From the NCBI GenBank assembly GCA_045647865.1, contig JAZRMW010000061.1:1-64000 (forward strand): DNA of 64,000 bases. The letters run 5' to 3'. Each line of letters opens with the position of its first letter. The stretch's first letter is position 1. The translations under genes and the position numbers were made by a program. Below, piece after piece: positions 15,216 through 24,238 of this stretch. This stretch comes from Phocaeicola_A sp045647865. GTDB lineage: Bacteria > Bacteroidota > Bacteroidia > Bacteroidales > Bacteroidaceae. The notes beneath the pieces were generated by a model. It had not been told where the DNA came from and did no database searches. It saw nothing but the letters and a program-made list of their open reading frames with translations.

Positions 15216-18200
15216 CTAATAGATACGCTTCTTCACCGATACGGTGCCGTCGGCATACACCCGTCGTTCAAGGACAAGACCTTGGGGAGTAGTGACGGTT
15301 TGTCCGCACAGATTAAAGTAGGTGGTGCTGAGTAGCGGAGCCGTGGGGAGTGCCTGTGGTGTATCCTTGATGCTTGCCGCGTATCTTTCGGCCGCTAAAC
15401 GGAGCTGGGCATGCACGTTGTAGTAGGCCGGTTTAGGCTTCAGGCTGCTGTCGTAGAGCAACGGCTGGTTTTCGCGCCATGAGTGGTTGTCCGAGATTCC
15501 CCAAATGAGCATGGTGGGACAGTTGTCGTTGCGCAGGAAGATGCGGGTGATGGCTCCGTATTCCTTGGCTTGGAGGTCAAGTGCATCGGCGGCTGTGGGG
15601 TCGTCTAATGCAATGTCCAGCTCTGTGATGATGCAGTCGAGGCCCAAGGTGGCATAGCGTTGGATGTTCTTCTCTAATTTCAGCGTGTCCAGTTCGCCTG
15701 TAGTAAAGTGGCACTGCAGGCCGCATCCGTCGATGGGAAGACCTTTGTCCTTCAGTCGCTTCACCAAATTGTAGTAAGCCTCGGCCTTGGTGCTTCCGGC
15801 AAACTCCACGCCGTAGTCGTTGATGAATAGTTTGGCTTTCGGGTCGGCCTGGTGTGCCCATACGAAGGCTGAGTCGATGAACTCTTCACCGATGTAAGTG
15901 GCCCAGATGCTGGGGCGTAGTGTGTAGGCAGTAGGGTCGGTGCGCACGATGCTCTGGTCGTCGTCCAACACCTCGTTGCATACGTCCCATTCGCGAATCT
16001 TTCCTTTGTATTTGCCCACCACGTTGAAGATATGGTTCTTCAGGATGTCGAGCAGTTGGCGGCGGGTGAAGTTGTGGTTGTTCTTCCTTCCATCCTGGCT
16101 CACCCATTCGGGCACTTGCGAATGCCAGGCCAGGGTGTGTCCGCGTACTACTTGGTCAAAGCGGTCGGCCACCCACATGATGGCATCACTGCCTCCGTAG
16201 TTGAAACTGTTCTTGGAGGGTTCAGTGGCATCAAACTTCATCTCGTTCTCACCTACAATCATGTTGAACTGGTTGCCCACGAGGCCCGTTTCGCCATCGT
16301 TGCGGCTGCAGTCGTAACGATAGCTGGCTCCGGCTACACCGATGTATTTTCCCAATTGTTCGGCGTAGGTGCGCAGGGGGGTGTTGTCCGTCAGGTCAAA
16401 AGTCCAGTCATCCTCGGGATATCCCTGCTCTTGGTCCTCTTCCCCACCCTCTTCATTGCCTTCGCCTTGATTGCCGTATGCAAGCGAGGTTACCTGTGCC
16501 ACCACTGTGAACGAGCCGTCAGCCTCTTCGCGTTGCTCCACCTTCCAGGTATATGCTTGCGGGTAACGGATGCGCAGGTTCCAGTCTGTACCGACTTTTT
16601 GTGTAGCTGTCAGCAGCGTCAGTTCGTCGCCTACATTGAGGTCGGCATCTTCAGCCAGCGCAATGGTGAGTGTCGGCATCTCCTCCGAATCCTCAAACTC
16701 TTCGGTCTTTCCGTTGCGCGAAAGGCTTCCCATGATGTTCAGTCGGGCATATTCGTCGGCGCTCTTCACGGTGCAGACAATGTTGGCCTCGGGGTGCAGC
16801 GTCACCTTTACGGCCGATGTCGCAGCCTTGTAGTTGGCAAAGTGCAGGGTGGCTGTAGGGGCAATGGTGCCATATACTTCCGTGGGTGCAGCAATGGAGC
16901 CGCTTCCGGCCAGTGTGCCCTTGTTGAACACAGTCAGTGTACCGTTGTTTCCGGTGGCACCGTTCTTCTTGCTTGTCTGGGCGGTTTGTGCGTTGTTGTC
17001 GATGGCAAGGGTTCCTTCCAACAGACGTATGCCGGCATTGATGTCGTTGTCGTTGCCGGTGATGCGAAGCGTTCCTGTACCCTCTTTAATCAGTCCGATC
17101 TTGTTGCCGTTCGTAGCCAGAATCTGTCCCGCCAGTTCACTGTCGGTATTTCGTCCGCCAAGGATGAAGTATGAGTTTGCCGAACTGCTCTTGTAGTATC
17201 CGTTCAGGATGCTGCCTGCTTCGGTGTTCAGTTCGCCGATGCGTATGCCGCGTGTGCCGCTCTCCACGGCGATGGTAGCTCCGTTGTGCAGTGTCACCCG
17301 TTTCCCTTCCAGCAGACGATTGTAGTTCGAGGCCGCGATGTTGTCCGGTTGGAAAGTGCCGCTGTGCATCAGCAGACCGTAGAAGCCGCAACTGCCCACC
17401 ATTCCTTTATAGGGATAGATGTGTATCTCGCCCGTCATGGCGCTCCAGTCGGGGTAAGTGGAGCCTTTGCTGGCCTTGGTTCCCAAGTACGAGCGTTCGC
17501 CACCGGCATAGATGTTCAGTGTGCCCTCGCCTGCCACCTTGCCCGTCCATTCTGAGTAGCGCGAAGTACGTACGTTTGCCGTCTGTCCGGCAGGGATGTA
17601 GATGTTGTCTGCAATGTTTTTGTACGAGTCAGACGTGTTGTTCACGCAGTAGTCCAGTGTGGCGCCGTCGTCGGGAGTCACATAGTCGTCCCACTCGCCT
17701 ACCAAGGCAATGTCATCAATGTAGAAATCTGAATTGTTGTGGTGTATGCCCAGGCGCAGTTTATCCGACGTGTTGGTGGCCGAAGCCTGTTTCAGTGTGT
17801 AGGTACGTGTCTGCCACACCCCCGTACTGCCCTGTTCGGGATAACCCTCGTCGCGATACAGTTCCTCGTTACCGACGAAGGCGGCAAACTGTTTCCAGTT
17901 GTCATTGTCGTTGCTGTTGCGGTAGAGTTTGTAGCGCACCATGGGATAGCGCTCCGTCAGTGCCTTGCCCCGCAAGTCAGTAGGCAGGGCGAACTCCGGG
18001 TGGCATCCCCAGTCCTTCAGGGTAATGTGCAGCACCTTGTTCTTTGCATTCTTCGGGTCGGCCACCACCTCTGCTTTCGAGGTTACACTACCTCCATTGG
18101 TCTGCCACAATGTCCACGCTGTGCCTATTTCGTACGATTCAAAGTCGCATACGTTCAATGGAGCCGCCTTGGCTCCTGCTGCCGTCAGGGCTACTAAGGC

Positions 18201-18224
18201 AAGGGTATAAATCTTTTTCTTCAT
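15216..18224 (-). CDS. secreted GH10 endo-1,4-beta-xylanase, multidomain
   Basis: The 1002-aa product starts with a clear signal peptide (cleaved after AGAKA, about residue 20). Residues about 20-180 look like a carbohydrate-binding/jelly-roll region. About 190-600 contain glycine-rich beta-strand repeats (NKGTLAGSGSIAAP) resembling autotransporter-type beta-helix modules. The GH10 catalytic domain spans about 625-950. The acid/base Glu lies in WDVCNEVLDD (Glu 751) and the nucleophile in ITELDIAL (Glu 868). The C-terminus (YFNLCGQTV, LERRVYADGTVSVKK) resembles Bacteroidota Por/T9SS-like tails. It should cleave beta-1,4-xylan outside the cell or at the surface. No SusC/SusD pair is nearby, so it is not in a classical polysaccharide utilisation locus here. 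Confidence 0.92.
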   Translation of the reverse strand: MKKKIYTLALVALTAAGAKAAPLNVCDFESYEIGTAWTLWQTNGGSVTSKAEVVADPKNAKNKVLHITLKDWGCHPEFALPTDLRGKALTERYPMVRYKLYRNSNDNDNWKQFAAFVGNEELYRDEGYPEQGSTGVWQTRTYTLKQASATNTSDKLRLGIHHNNSDFYIDDIALVGEWDDYVTPDDGATLDYCVNNTSDSYKNIADNIYIPAGQTANVRTSRYSEWTGKVAGEGTLNIYAGGERSYLGTKASKGSTYPDWSAMTGEIHIYPYKGMVGSCGFYGLLMHSGTFQPDNIAASNYNRLLEGKRVTLHNGATIAVESGTRGIRIGELNTEAGSILNGYYKSSSANSYFILGGRNTDSELAGQILATNGNKIGLIKEGTGTLRITGNDNDINAGIRLLEGTLAIDNNAQTAQTSKKNGATGNNGTLTVFNKGTLAGSGSIAAPTEVYGTIAPTATLHFANYKAATSAVKVTLHPEANIVCTVKSADEYARLNIMGSLSRNGKTEEFEDSEEMPTLTIALAEDADLNVGDELTLLTATQKVGTDWNLRIRYPQAYTWKVEQREEADGSFTVVAQVTSLAYGNQGEGNEEGGEEDQEQGYPEDDWTFDLTDNTPLRTYAEQLGKYIGVAGASYRYDCSRNDGETGLVGNQFNMIVGENEMKFDATEPSKNSFNYGGSDAIMWVADRFDQVVRGHTLAWHSQVPEWVSQDGRKNNHNFTRRQLLDILKNHIFNVVGKYKGKIREWDVCNEVLDDDQSIVRTDPTAYTLRPSIWATYIGEEFIDSAFVWAHQADPKAKLFINDYGVEFAGSTKAEAYYNLVKRLKDKGLPIDGCGLQCHFTTGELDTLKLEKNIQRYATLGLDCIITELDIALDDPTAADALDLQAKEYGAITRIFLRNDNCPTMLIWGISDNHSWRENQPLLYDSSLKPKPAYYNVHAQLRLAAERYAASIKDTPQALPTAPLLSTTYFNLCGQTVTTPQGLVLERRVYADGTVSVKKRIY

Positions 18225-18255
18225 GGTTTTTTACTATAAAATGTTTGTTTGCGGG

Positions 18256-18263
18256 CAAAGATA
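18256..18263 (-). promoter_or_regulatory. -7 promoter box for the GH10 xylanase
   Basis: The minus strand reads TATCTTTG, 32 bp upstream of the xylanase start codon. Confidence 0.55.
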
Positions 18264-18468
18264 CGGATAATCTGTCAAACGGACTTACAAAGATGTCTCC
18301 AAAGATTACTTTTTTTGCATAGTTGGTGCAAGAACAATGACTATTTCCCTTAGCTTCTAAGGGAGTTTGATATTTACAGATGGTCGTCGTTCGTTGTCAT
18401 TAACAATCTTTATGAGTAAGAATTCCGAAGCCTTTGCGTTATATCAGCAAACGAAGGGAAAATAAAGC

Positions 18469-19476
18469 ATGAAGCAGGACAAGGCTTACATAAAAATGCA
18501 GATGACGAGCGCACCGCTCAGCGAACAGGAGTTTGAGGAGTTGGTGAAGCGTATGCGGCCACAACTGATGCGGATGGGGCGCGAGTTCTTCGGTTCGGAG
18601 ATGGAGGCCGAAGAGGTGGTGCAGGAGACATGGCTGCGCGTATGGAATGTGCGCCATTCGGCCATCGTCACCGAGGCCCTTGTCATGCGCATTGCCCGCA
18701 ATTGCTGTGTGAGCATGTGGCGCGGACAGCGTACTCAGGTAGAACTGGAGAATATCAGCTTCGACGAAGTGCCTCTCTCCTCCACACCACAAGAGGAATT
18801 GGAAGAGAAGGAGAACTCCCTTTGGTTGCAGTCGCGCATCAAGAACCTGCCACCGGCTGAGCGTGAAGTGTGGGCATTGTTCTACGACCAGGGACTTACC
18901 GTGGAAGAGATTGCCCAGGTGCGCGGCATCACCATTGGCACCGTGCGCAAGATCATCTCCAATGTACGAAGACAGTTGCGCAATGACATGCGACACCACT
19001 TCGTCACTTTGCACAAAATGTTGGTGATTCTGATTGTTGCTTTCATTGCCGGCATTGCTGTTGCGGCCATATACACACACAAGCAATCACCAGAGGAGAT
19101 ATACCGGCACATGCAGGAAGCAGAGCGGGAGCCAGTCTATCGGGTGGTGGAGCACGTACCAACCTATCCCGGAGGGTTCGAAGCAATGTATGAATTCCTT
19201 AAAAAAGAGATGCGTCATCCCGAGGGTGCGGAGATTAAGTCTGGCCGGGTGATTATCCGCTTCATTGTGGAGAAGGACGGTCGGTTGACACACTTCGAGG
19301 TTCTTCGTTCGCCCGATGAAAAACTTTCGGAAGAGGCCCTGCGCCTGGTGAAACTGATGCCCCGCTGGACTCCGGCGAAGAACAAGGGTAAAGTGGTCCG
19401 CTGCCTTTTCACCATTCCTGTTACATTCGTCCTCAAGGATTCGCCACAAGGCTCTCCACCTGACGGTGACAGATAA
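18469..19476 (+). CDS. ECF sigma factor fused to a membrane segment and a TonB C-terminal domain
   Basis: One uninterrupted 335-codon frame encodes three modules. Residues about 23-88 are sigma-70 region 2 (EEVVQETWLRVWN), and about 120-174 are region 4 with its helix-turn-helix (LTVEEIAQVRGITIGTVRK). A single hydrophobic helix follows at about 184-203. Residues about 222-320 are a TonB C-terminal-like domain (TYPGGFEAMYEFLKKEM, VIIRFIVEKDGRLTHFEV). The predicted topology puts the sigma domain in the cytoplasm and the TonB domain in the periplasm. ECF factors are usually held by a separate anti-sigma protein; none is next to this gene. This suggests, as inference, a self-tethered factor that senses envelope or TonB-linked events. 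The next gene encodes a secreted near-copy of the TonB domain. Confidence 0.9.
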   Translation: MKQDKAYIKMQMTSAPLSEQEFEELVKRMRPQLMRMGREFFGSEMEAEEVVQETWLRVWNVRHSAIVTEALVMRIARNCCVSMWRGQRTQVELENISFDEVPLSSTPQEELEEKENSLWLQSRIKNLPPAEREVWALFYDQGLTVEEIAQVRGITIGTVRKIISNVRRQLRNDMRHHFVTLHKMLVILIVAFIAGIAVAAIYTHKQSPEEIYRHMQEAEREPVYRVVEHVPTYPGGFEAMYEFLKKEMRHPEGAEIKSGRVIIRFIVEKDGRLTHFEVLRSPDEKLSEEALRLVKLMPRWTPAKNKGKVVRCLFTIPVTFVLKDSPQGSPPDGDR

Positions 19477-19567
19477 ATCCAAATCATAAAAGTTTATCGG
19501 ACAACAGGCAAGCATTTTGTCTGTACGGCCAGAACTATATTCAATAACTTTTTAATTCAATGTATCT

Positions 19568-20005
19568 ATGAGAAAAAGAATCGTTACTGTATTCATGCTT
19601 TTAGCGGCCATGTATGGCGCAGCAAATGCACAGTCTGTGAATGAGACAAAGCCGGACAAAGAGGTAAAAACGACCCAACAGAGTGAGGAGCCAGTCTATC
19701 GGGTGGTAGAGCACGTGCCCACCTATCCTGGAGGGGTTGAGGCGATGTATGAGTTCTTCAAAAAAGAGATGCGTCGTCCCGAGGGTGCGGAGATTAAGCC
19801 GGGTAATAGTCGGGTGATTATCCGATTCATCGTGGAGAAGGACGGCCGGTTGACACACTTCGAGGTTCTTCGTTCGCCCAACGAAAAACTTTCGGAAGAG
19901 GCTCTGCGTCTGGTGAAACTGATGCCCCGCTGGACTCCGGCTAAGAACAAGGGCGAAGTGGTCCGCAGTCTTTTCACCATCCCCGTTACGTTTAGGGGCG
20001 AGTGA
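19568..20005 (+). CDS. secreted TonB C-terminal-domain protein
   Basis: The 145-aa protein has a cleavable signal (ending YGAANAQ, about residue 22) and then a TonB C-terminal-like domain that is almost identical to that of the sigma-TonB fusion just upstream, from EPVYRVVEHVPTYPGG through LFTIPVTF. The main differences are a two-residue insertion (GNS) and scattered substitutions, so it arose by duplication of that part of the fusion gene. It lacks the N-terminal membrane anchor of a true TonB and so would be soluble in the periplasm. A role as competitor or partner of the fusion protein is only an inference. An intrinsic terminator follows at 20040-20087. Confidence 0.85.
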   Translation: MRKRIVTVFMLLAAMYGAANAQSVNETKPDKEVKTTQQSEEPVYRVVEHVPTYPGGVEAMYEFFKKEMRRPEGAEIKPGNSRVIIRFIVEKDGRLTHFEVLRSPNEKLSEEALRLVKLMPRWTPAKNKGEVVRSLFTIPVTFRGE

Positions 20006-20039
20006 TGGCGCTAATTTAATAATAATGTTGTATTAGATG

Positions 20040-20087
20040 ACGTGGAGCTTGACCGTGACGGTTAGGCTCCACGTGTTTTATTTTTTT
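20040..20087 (+). terminator. rho-independent terminator after the TonB-domain gene
   Basis: The 9-bp arms ACGTGGAGC (20040-20048) and GCTCCACGT (20066-20074) are followed by a T-rich run including seven consecutive T. Confidence 0.85.
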
Positions 20088-20122
20088 ATAATCAGTTCTT
20101 TATCCCACTGTAAAGGTAGGAT

Positions 20123-20196
20123 AAATTCTCAAAAGTTGCTCTAAAAATTCTCAATTCTCTTTCTGAAAATTCTCAAAAGTCATCTCAGAAATTCTC
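20123..20196. repeat. array of four AAATTCTC motifs at exact 22-bp spacing
   Basis: AAATTCTC starts at 20123, 20145, 20167 and 20189. Two of the four extend as AAATTCTCAAAAGT. The copies are direct, not palindromic. The array lies between the terminator of the TonB-domain gene and the stop of the convergent permease gene. Confidence 0.9.
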
Positions 20197-20220
20197 AAAT
20201 CAACCTTATAATCCCCTACT

Positions 20221-22551
20221 CTACCCCTTGCAAAGCTCGTCTGCCGGATGGGCTTTGGCTGTGCGCCACACGCGCCAACCGATGCAGAGGGCGACGAGCA
20301 GGGCCACACCAGCGAAGATGGCAGGGCAGAGCCACAGGGGTATCTCTACCTGATGGATGTATCCCTCCAACCACGGTTTGACGCAGGCGTAGGCAACGGG
20401 GAAGGCCACCACGGCCGCAGTCAAGAGCACCACCAACTGCTCGGTGAAGAAGAGCCGCAGAATGTCGCCCACTTTGGCACCGAACACCTTGCGAACGGCA
20501 ATCTCCTTGCGCCGCTGTTCGCAACTGATGGTTATCAGCGAATAAACCCCGAATAGGGCTATCAGGATGCAGACGGCCGTCATCACGTAGAACAAGCCGA
20601 GGAGCGTATCTTCGGAGTGGAGAAGGCGGTTGAAGTTTTCATCAATGTTGCTCAAGTTCCAGTCATCTCCATAATAGCCGTTACCATGGAAGCGGCTGTT
20701 GATGGAGTCGCGCAAGGCCGGCCATGAGCCGGGATGGTAGCTGAAGCTGATATACTTCTTTCTATAGTTCTCCATATCCTCTTTCTCCTTGGGTACGTAT
20801 AGCATGGGTTCTTGCGGAACGATAAGTGACTTGGCGCTGACGTTGCGCACCACTCCCTTGATGTGCAACCGTAAGTCATGTACAAAGGTGTCCACCGGAT
20901 GTGTCAAGTTCAGGAATTCTACGGCCGATTCATTAACCAAAGCCGCCTCCTTTTCGTGGTCTTCTATCCAACGGCCTTCCTGTAACTCCAGTCCCCAAAA
21001 TTCTGCCTCCTCCCGAGTAATGGGCTTAACACTTATAAACTTTGAAGAGTTTCTGACCCGTTCGCGATATCCACTTGAGCTTATTTGGTAGCATCCTGTT
21101 TTTACGTCCTCTACATCGGGATGGCTTTGCAGGTAGTGTGCCATCGCTGCCACTTTTTCAGGATTATTCCAACAGTAGAATACAGCACGATTCTCGTACT
21201 TGAATCCAATGTCGGTGCTGTTGCGCAGGTAGTGGAGTTGCAGGATGATGACTGAGGTAAAGAATACCAGTCCTATACAGATAGCCAACTGTATCCACTG
21301 GCTCAAAGGGCGGAACAGGTTACGTTGTACGGTGGCCATACCCTTGTGCAACGTTTCGTTGAGCGACTGTCGCTGTATCCACCAAGTGACACCAACCAAC
21401 AGGGGAATGGTACACAAGGACAAAGCCAACATGTATAGCCCCATTTCGTGGAAAAAGAAGGAATCTGTCTCCCCGATGTAGGTAATCTCCTTGAACTCTG
21501 GCAACGTCAGGCAGACAAAGAGCATTCCCAGAAGGCAGGCCGCACAGAGCAGCAAGAGAAATTCCGTAATGAGCAACATCAGCAACTGCCTGCGTGTGGA
21601 GCCACACACCAAGCGCAAAGCCAGTTCGCGTGACCGCATACGGATGCGGATGACATAGAGCGAAAGATAATTGAAGATGGCGCACACTACTACCAACAGT
21701 CCCAAGAGGGCAAAGGTGCGGATGTGGGCTATCTTGACAAGGCTGAGAAACAGGCCGGACAGTTCGGTGCGGAAGGATGTGAGCGGAATCACCCGTGACT
21801 CGGTTATGGGTACTGGGCTTATTTTATTGACAAGAGCCGATACCGTGTCAGCATTGGCCGTAGGATGCATACGCATGACGGTGTAGTAGTTCCAGAAGTA
21901 TTCCCCGTTGCATTCGGATATCTCTTCAGCCCTGAAAGGAACAATACACTGAAAGCGGAAATAGCTGTGTGCTCCCCAGTCCTTCACTACAGCAGCTACC
22001 GTGTAGGTGCCATTTTCCCACATCTTGCCCGTATAGGTTTCGGGGTTAGAAGGTTTGACGGCCAATGTCACTTCGCGCCCGATGCAATCAGTGGTTCCAA
22101 ACAACTTCATAGCCAGCTTGTCGGTCACCACGGCCATTGTTCCGTCAGGTTGCATCAGCGGATAACTTCCGGCTACCAGTTTTGGTTGAAGAGTAGGCAG
22201 GAACATAGAGTCGGCTATCATGACACAGTCGTAGATGTCCTCGTTGATGTTCAATGGAGTTTGCCGAAACACGGTGGCCTGTTCCACCTGTGGGATTTTC
22301 TCCATCGCCTGTGAGGCTGCCAAGAGGTTGGTGGAGGGAAATACCGTCGCCCATTTGTCTGTCGAAGTCACCTGTATATACAGGTTTTCTGCCTCAGGAT
22401 GAAACGCGTCGTACGTTGTCTCGTATCTCCACCACAGGGAGGAGAGGGCAAAGCAGGTGAATCCTACGGCCAAGCCGACGAGGCTCAGCAGTGTCTGCAG
22501 TTTGTACTTCGTCAGTTGGCCGATGGCCATGGTCAAGTTGTGCAGCAGCAT
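20221..22551 (-). CDS. MacB/FtsX-type ABC transporter permease (776 aa)
   Basis: A third orphan permease of the duplicated FtsX type: TM1 at about 20-40, a MacB_PCD-like periplasmic domain, TMs at about 280-395, a second half from about 425, and three C-terminal TMs. The end reads VALCIGWRVWRTAKAHPADE, very like the ends of the two tandem permeases, but the rest is much more diverged. The start codon is 48 bp below a -7 box (22599-22606). No ATPase or membrane-fusion protein is adjacent. Confidence 0.9.
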   Translation of the reverse strand: MLLHNLTMAIGQLTKYKLQTLLSLVGLAVGFTCFALSSLWWRYETTYDAFHPEAENLYIQVTSTDKWATVFPSTNLLAASQAMEKIPQVEQATVFRQTPLNINEDIYDCVMIADSMFLPTLQPKLVAGSYPLMQPDGTMAVVTDKLAMKLFGTTDCIGREVTLAVKPSNPETYTGKMWENGTYTVAAVVKDWGAHSYFRFQCIVPFRAEEISECNGEYFWNYYTVMRMHPTANADTVSALVNKISPVPITESRVIPLTSFRTELSGLFLSLVKIAHIRTFALLGLLVVVCAIFNYLSLYVIRIRMRSRELALRLVCGSTRRQLLMLLITEFLLLLCAACLLGMLFVCLTLPEFKEITYIGETDSFFFHEMGLYMLALSLCTIPLLVGVTWWIQRQSLNETLHKGMATVQRNLFRPLSQWIQLAICIGLVFFTSVIILQLHYLRNSTDIGFKYENRAVFYCWNNPEKVAAMAHYLQSHPDVEDVKTGCYQISSSGYRERVRNSSKFISVKPITREEAEFWGLELQEGRWIEDHEKEAALVNESAVEFLNLTHPVDTFVHDLRLHIKGVVRNVSAKSLIVPQEPMLYVPKEKEDMENYRKKYISFSYHPGSWPALRDSINSRFHGNGYYGDDWNLSNIDENFNRLLHSEDTLLGLFYVMTAVCILIALFGVYSLITISCEQRRKEIAVRKVFGAKVGDILRLFFTEQLVVLLTAAVVAFPVAYACVKPWLEGYIHQVEIPLWLCPAIFAGVALLVALCIGWRVWRTAKAHPADELCKG

Positions 22552-22598
22552 GTCTGTCTTATATATGATATGTTCGGGAAAGAATGATTTTGCGGCGA

Positions 22599-22606
22599 CA
22601 AATGTA
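22599..22606 (-). promoter_or_regulatory. -7 promoter box for the 776-aa permease
   Basis: The minus strand reads TACATTTG, matching TAnnTTTG. Confidence 0.5.
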
Positions 22607-22758
22607 TGCAGATATTTCAGCCTGACAAAGGAACGGATGTTAAAATTGCTTGATTATAACCTTCGTAAATAGTAGGTGACAGAATTTAACGCCCAAAGGA
22701 GACTGTTCCTTTTGACGAATGAAGGCTTGTTCGAAACTATCCTTTCCGAAGCGTTCTT

Positions 22759-22836
22759 AAGACTTACTGGTTTACTGTTCACAGTCATACATTTTCTCTA
22801 CTTTTGTAATGTCATTTGGCTGTTCATGCATCGGAT
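22759..22836 (+). promoter_or_regulatory. conserved promoter-like block, copy 1
   Basis: About 78 bp that recur with few differences, inverted, at 63152-63230. It contains TACTTTTG (22799-22806), a -7 box reading rightward, and an ATG 20 bp further on. In this copy the short frame after the ATG is shifted relative to the other copy. The phased array at 22848-22932 follows directly. Confidence 0.6.
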
Positions 22837-22847
22837 AAGATTCTATC

Positions 22848-22932
22848 TTTCCTTCCCAAAAGGAAAGTTTTGCAGAAAAGTTTCCTTCTGAAAAGGAAAA
22901 GATTACCCATTTGTTTCCTTTTTAGAAGGAAA
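22848..22932. repeat. array of three 19-bp palindromes at exact 33-bp spacing
   Basis: TTTCCTT starts at 22848, 22881 and 22914, and its complement AAGGAAA starts at 22860, 22893 and 22926. Each unit is thus TTTCCTT-N5-AAGGAAA, and the period is exactly 33 bp. The sequence between units is not conserved. Confidence 0.88.
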
Positions 22933-22992
22933 CGTTGATGCGTAAACAAAGCAACATAGGCAAATGCTCCGATACCGGCGGGGGCATATACA

Positions 22993-23028
22993 GAAAAAAG
23001 TTGTGGCACGTCTCCCGACGTGCCACAA
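22993..23028 (-). terminator. rho-independent terminator of the ECF-antisigma-lipoprotein operon
   Basis: Perfect 12-bp arms TTGTGGCACGTC (23001-23012) and GACGTGCCACAA (23017-23028) enclose a 4-nt loop. Six T residues follow on the minus strand. It lies 41 bp below the stop of the lipoprotein gene. Confidence 0.9.
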
Positions 23029-23068
23029 CCAAGCTATGATTAAAAAATTCATTTTATGTGTTTTTCTT

Positions 23069-24238
23069 TTATTCCACGATTTTCCGTTCTACGTATTCAA
23101 ACAGTTTCTGGTTTTCGCGCAGGGTCTCTACCTCCATGTTCATTATACGCTCACCTTTCCAGTTTGCCCCCCAAGCGTCAAAGGGCTCACCGTCCAATTC
23201 GATGTAAGAAATCTGGTTGACGTCCAATGGGATGGGTTCGAACTCGAGTACCAAAGCAAACCAGTCACCAGCACATTCCTCCACCCAGAACAGATGGTCC
23301 ATAGGGATTCCCTGTATTCCCTTTATCATATATTGGTTGCCGCGGTTATCCAACAAGAAGGTGTTGCTGTTGTACCTATAGTACTCTCTTGTCCATGTCT
23401 GATTGTGCGGTACAGCCAGATAGGTAGCCTCCGGTGTTCTCCACAGAGCAAAAGTCTTTCGGTCCTCCAACGGTTTGATGGTGTGCACCTTGTGGTAGTA
23501 TGCCCATGTGCCAGCATCGTCCTTGTTGTAGTTCTGCTCGGGCTGTTTCAGCTGCGGGGTGCGGATGTTCGGCTTCTGGTCGTATTCGACGTTCTCCAGT
23601 CCATTCCGCTTGATTTTGATTCTTTCGTCGCTGTCATACAACCCCCAGTTGGGCACACCCGTGATGGAGATGTAGCGGGTGGATTCCGGCAGGGGTGGGA
23701 AGGTGATGGTGAAGTCTATCAATGAGTCCTTGGGAGCCTGCACGGTGAAGTACTGTTGCATGACGTCGGGTGTTGTCACCCTTGGCTTGTAGTGTACCCC
23801 CGTCTCTTCATCCACGATGTAGGTCTCTTCGCCACCGAGCCACATTCTCTTCACCGGATGGGCCGGCATTAGGAAGTAGCAGTGAAGCACAGTCTGGTTC
23901 TCCTCCTCTTTCAGTTCCCAGAACAGGCCTATCAGGTCATTGCGTGATTTTATACCTTTAATGGCTTCAGAAATTTTCTGGTAAGGTTGGGTGTGTCTTC
24001 CTGCAAATTTCAGTTCTTCAGTCTTGACGGTCTTGACATCGCCGCGGTATTTGTTGGCGGTTCTGCGCCATTCGATGACACTGTCTTGCAGTTCCTCATC
24101 CCATACTGTAGGGGGAGCATACATGTATATTCTACTTTGACACAAGGTAATGTTGTCTGTAAAGTCTTCTGCCACTTTAGGGGCACATGCCGAGGCTAGG
24201 ATACATGTGGCCATGATGGCTACTTTTGAATGTTTCAT
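23069..24238 (-). CDS. lipoprotein of unknown function in an ECF sigma operon
   Basis: The 389-aa product has a lipoprotein signal ending LASAC (Cys 18). The remainder is soluble and beta-rich with no domain I recognise; parts such as YLVLPMHPV-type strands and TRYISITGVPNWGLYD echo the N-terminal regions of the exported thioredoxin-like proteins at 7584-9563. It overlaps the preceding anti-sigma-like gene by 4 bp and ends the three-gene operon before a strong terminator. An envelope role governed by the ECF factor is likely from context only. Confidence 0.75.
   Translation of the reverse strand: MKHSKVAIMATCILASACAPKVAEDFTDNITLCQSRIYMYAPPTVWDEELQDSVIEWRRTANKYRGDVKTVKTEELKFAGRHTQPYQKISEAIKGIKSRNDLIGLFWELKEEENQTVLHCYFLMPAHPVKRMWLGGEETYIVDEETGVHYKPRVTTPDVMQQYFTVQAPKDSLIDFTITFPPLPESTRYISITGVPNWGLYDSDERIKIKRNGLENVEYDQKPNIRTPQLKQPEQNYNKDDAGTWAYYHKVHTIKPLEDRKTFALWRTPEATYLAVPHNQTWTREYYRYNSNTFLLDNRGNQYMIKGIQGIPMDHLFWVEECAGDWFALVLEFEPIPLDVNQISYIELDGEPFDAWGANWKGERIMNMEVETLRENQKLFEYVERKIVE

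Noticed and set aside
16032..17174. 380-codon open frame on the plus strand
   Set aside because: Antisense to the GH10 xylanase, explained by codon bias of the real gene.
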